Assembly (NCBI GenBank): GCA_022708585.1
Contig: JAKIYJ010000059.1
Location: forward strand, 1 to 8,085
Direction of reading: 5' to 3'
From: Bacteroidota bacterium
Lineage (GTDB): Bacteria > Bacteroidota > Bacteroidia > Bacteroidales > JAKIYJ01
Length of the DNA stretch: 8,085 nucleotides
How positions within the stretch are numbered: position 1 is the first letter of the stretch; every line of letters starts with the position of its first letter. This document shows positions 7,174 to 8,085 of this stretch, piece by piece. Position numbers and translations under genes: made by a program. The notes under the pieces were generated by a model that saw nothing but the letters and a program-made list of their open reading frames with translations, did not search any database and was not told the origin of the DNA.

Positions 7174-8085
7174 ATGTTAATTAAAACTTATGGTTGTGCT
7201 TTGCTAGGTATAAAAGCTATTACAATAACAGTAGAAGTTAATATTGATATGGGGGTTCAGTTTTTTATGGTAGGATTACCCGACAGTGCAGTAAAAGAAA
7301 GTCATCAACGTATTGAAGCAGCGCTCAAAAATAATGGTTATAAAATTCCAGGCAAACAGATTGTTATTAATATGGCACCGGCCGACATACGTAAAGAAGG
7401 GTCAGCTTATGATTTAACCATAGCTGTTGGAATTCTTGCTGCATCGGGGCAAATAAAATCAGAACAGGTTGGTGATTATATCATAATGGGGGAACTTTCT
7501 CTTGATGGAGGTCTACAACCGATAAATGGAGCTTTGCCAATAGCCATAGAAGCTTCAAAAAGAAAATTTAAAGGTATGATTGTACCTTTGCAAAATGCAA
7601 AAGAAGCTTCTATTGTAAATACTATTGAAGTATATGGAGTTAGCAACATTAAGGAAGTTATAGATTTTTTTAATGGAGAGCAACAATTGAATCGTATTAT
7701 TACTGATATACGTCAGGAATTTATGAAAGGAGTTAATAATTACGAGAATGATTTTGCAGATGTAAAGGGGCAGGAGAATCTCAAGAGAGCACTCGAAGTT
7801 GCAGCAGCTGGTGGACATAATGCTATATTGATAGGGCCTCCAGGTTCCGGCAAAACTATGGTAGCTAAAAGATTGCCTGGCATATTACCACCTTTGACGA
7901 TAAACGAAGCATTAGAGACTACAAAAATACATTCGGTAGCAGGTAAAATAGGCAAGCATTGTTCATTAATTACTAATCGTCCATTTCGCAGCCCACACCA
8001 TACTATCAGTGATGTTGCTCTTGTTGGAGGTGGTAGTGTGCCACAACCTGGTGAAATCTCTATGGCTCATAATGGTGTGCTGTTT
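7174..8085 (+). CDS. ComM/YifB-family Mg-chelatase-like AAA+ ATPase (3' partial)
   Basis: The first 304 codons of a protein that is usually about 510 residues; the frame stays open to the last base. The N-terminal part (about 20-165) is the ChlI/Lon-protease-like domain of the YifB family: VEVNIDMGVQFFMVGLPDSAVKES, then NMAPADIRKEGSAYDLTIAVG and GELSLDGGLQPINGALP. The AAA+ part opens with FADVKGQENLKRALEVAAAGGHN and a Walker A GPPGSGKT (221-228). The family signature RPFRSPHHTISDVALVGGG (269-287) and GEISMAHNGVLF follow. The window stops where the Walker B residues (LDE) should come. In Vibrio cholerae, ComM is a hexameric helicase that aids branch migration during natural transformation; in non-competent bacteria its role is less clear. 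ATG 7174 gives the expected family start (MLIKTYGCALLGI). It is separated from the carrier gene by 118 bp and is probably transcribed independently. Confidence 0.95.
   Translation, partial: MLIKTYGCALLGIKAITITVEVNIDMGVQFFMVGLPDSAVKESHQRIEAALKNNGYKIPGKQIVINMAPADIRKEGSAYDLTIAVGILAASGQIKSEQVGDYIIMGELSLDGGLQPINGALPIAIEASKRKFKGMIVPLQNAKEASIVNTIEVYGVSNIKEVIDFFNGEQQLNRIITDIRQEFMKGVNNYENDFADVKGQENLKRALEVAAAGGHNAILIGPPGSGKTMVAKRLPGILPPLTINEALETTKIHSVAGKIGKHCSLITNRPFRSPHHTISDVALVGGGSVPQPGEISMAHNGVLF

Noticed and set aside
7555..7955. Minus-strand open frames opposite the comM-like gene
   Set aside because: The + strand encodes the unmistakable YifB/ComM sequence through this region, including Walker A, so these are shadows.

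Overview
The window looks like a piece of a very AT-rich Bacteroidota chromosome. The evidence is a C-terminal type IX secretion (T9SS, type A) sorting domain on the first gene, a good match to the Bacteroidota -7 promoter box (TAnnTTTG) upstream of the carboxylase gene, and A/T-rich leaders with no clear Shine-Dalgarno sequence at any start. No RNA gene, CRISPR array, insertion sequence or phage gene is visible. All five genes lie on the + strand.

Layout. (1) Positions 1-1700 hold the 3' part of a large secreted, repeat-built surface protein. It has six Ig/PKD-like units of about 77 residues, the first four almost identical, followed by a T9SS sorting tail. Its open frame runs in from before the window. 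(2) After a 199-bp AT-rich gap, 1900-4692 encodes a 930-residue membrane-anchored protein. Its N-terminal half resembles DUF3352-type proteins and its C-terminal half looks like a beta-propeller; function unknown. (3) A 451-bp spacer (4693-5143) carries a GC-richer islet, a nested inverted repeat and a probable promoter. (4) 5144-6691 (acyl-CoA carboxylase / methylmalonyl-CoA decarboxylase-type carboxyltransferase) and 6726-7055 (biotin carrier protein) lie 34 bp apart and probably form an operon. (5) 7174 to the window end is the first 304 codons of a ComM/YifB-family AAA+ ATPase, cut just before the Walker B acidic residues.

How they fit together. Only the carboxyltransferase and the biotin carrier form a clear functional pair: the carrier's biotin (on Lys75) would pass CO2 between a biotin carboxylase, or a decarboxylase membrane subunit, encoded elsewhere and this carboxyltransferase. 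The other genes look like independent units (cell-surface adhesion, an envelope protein of unknown role, DNA recombination/transformation). I find no convincing new multi-gene system. The points most worth a second look are the homogenised surface-protein repeats, the DUF3352/propeller fusion, the incomplete carboxylase gene set and the GC-richer islet in the 4693-5143 spacer.
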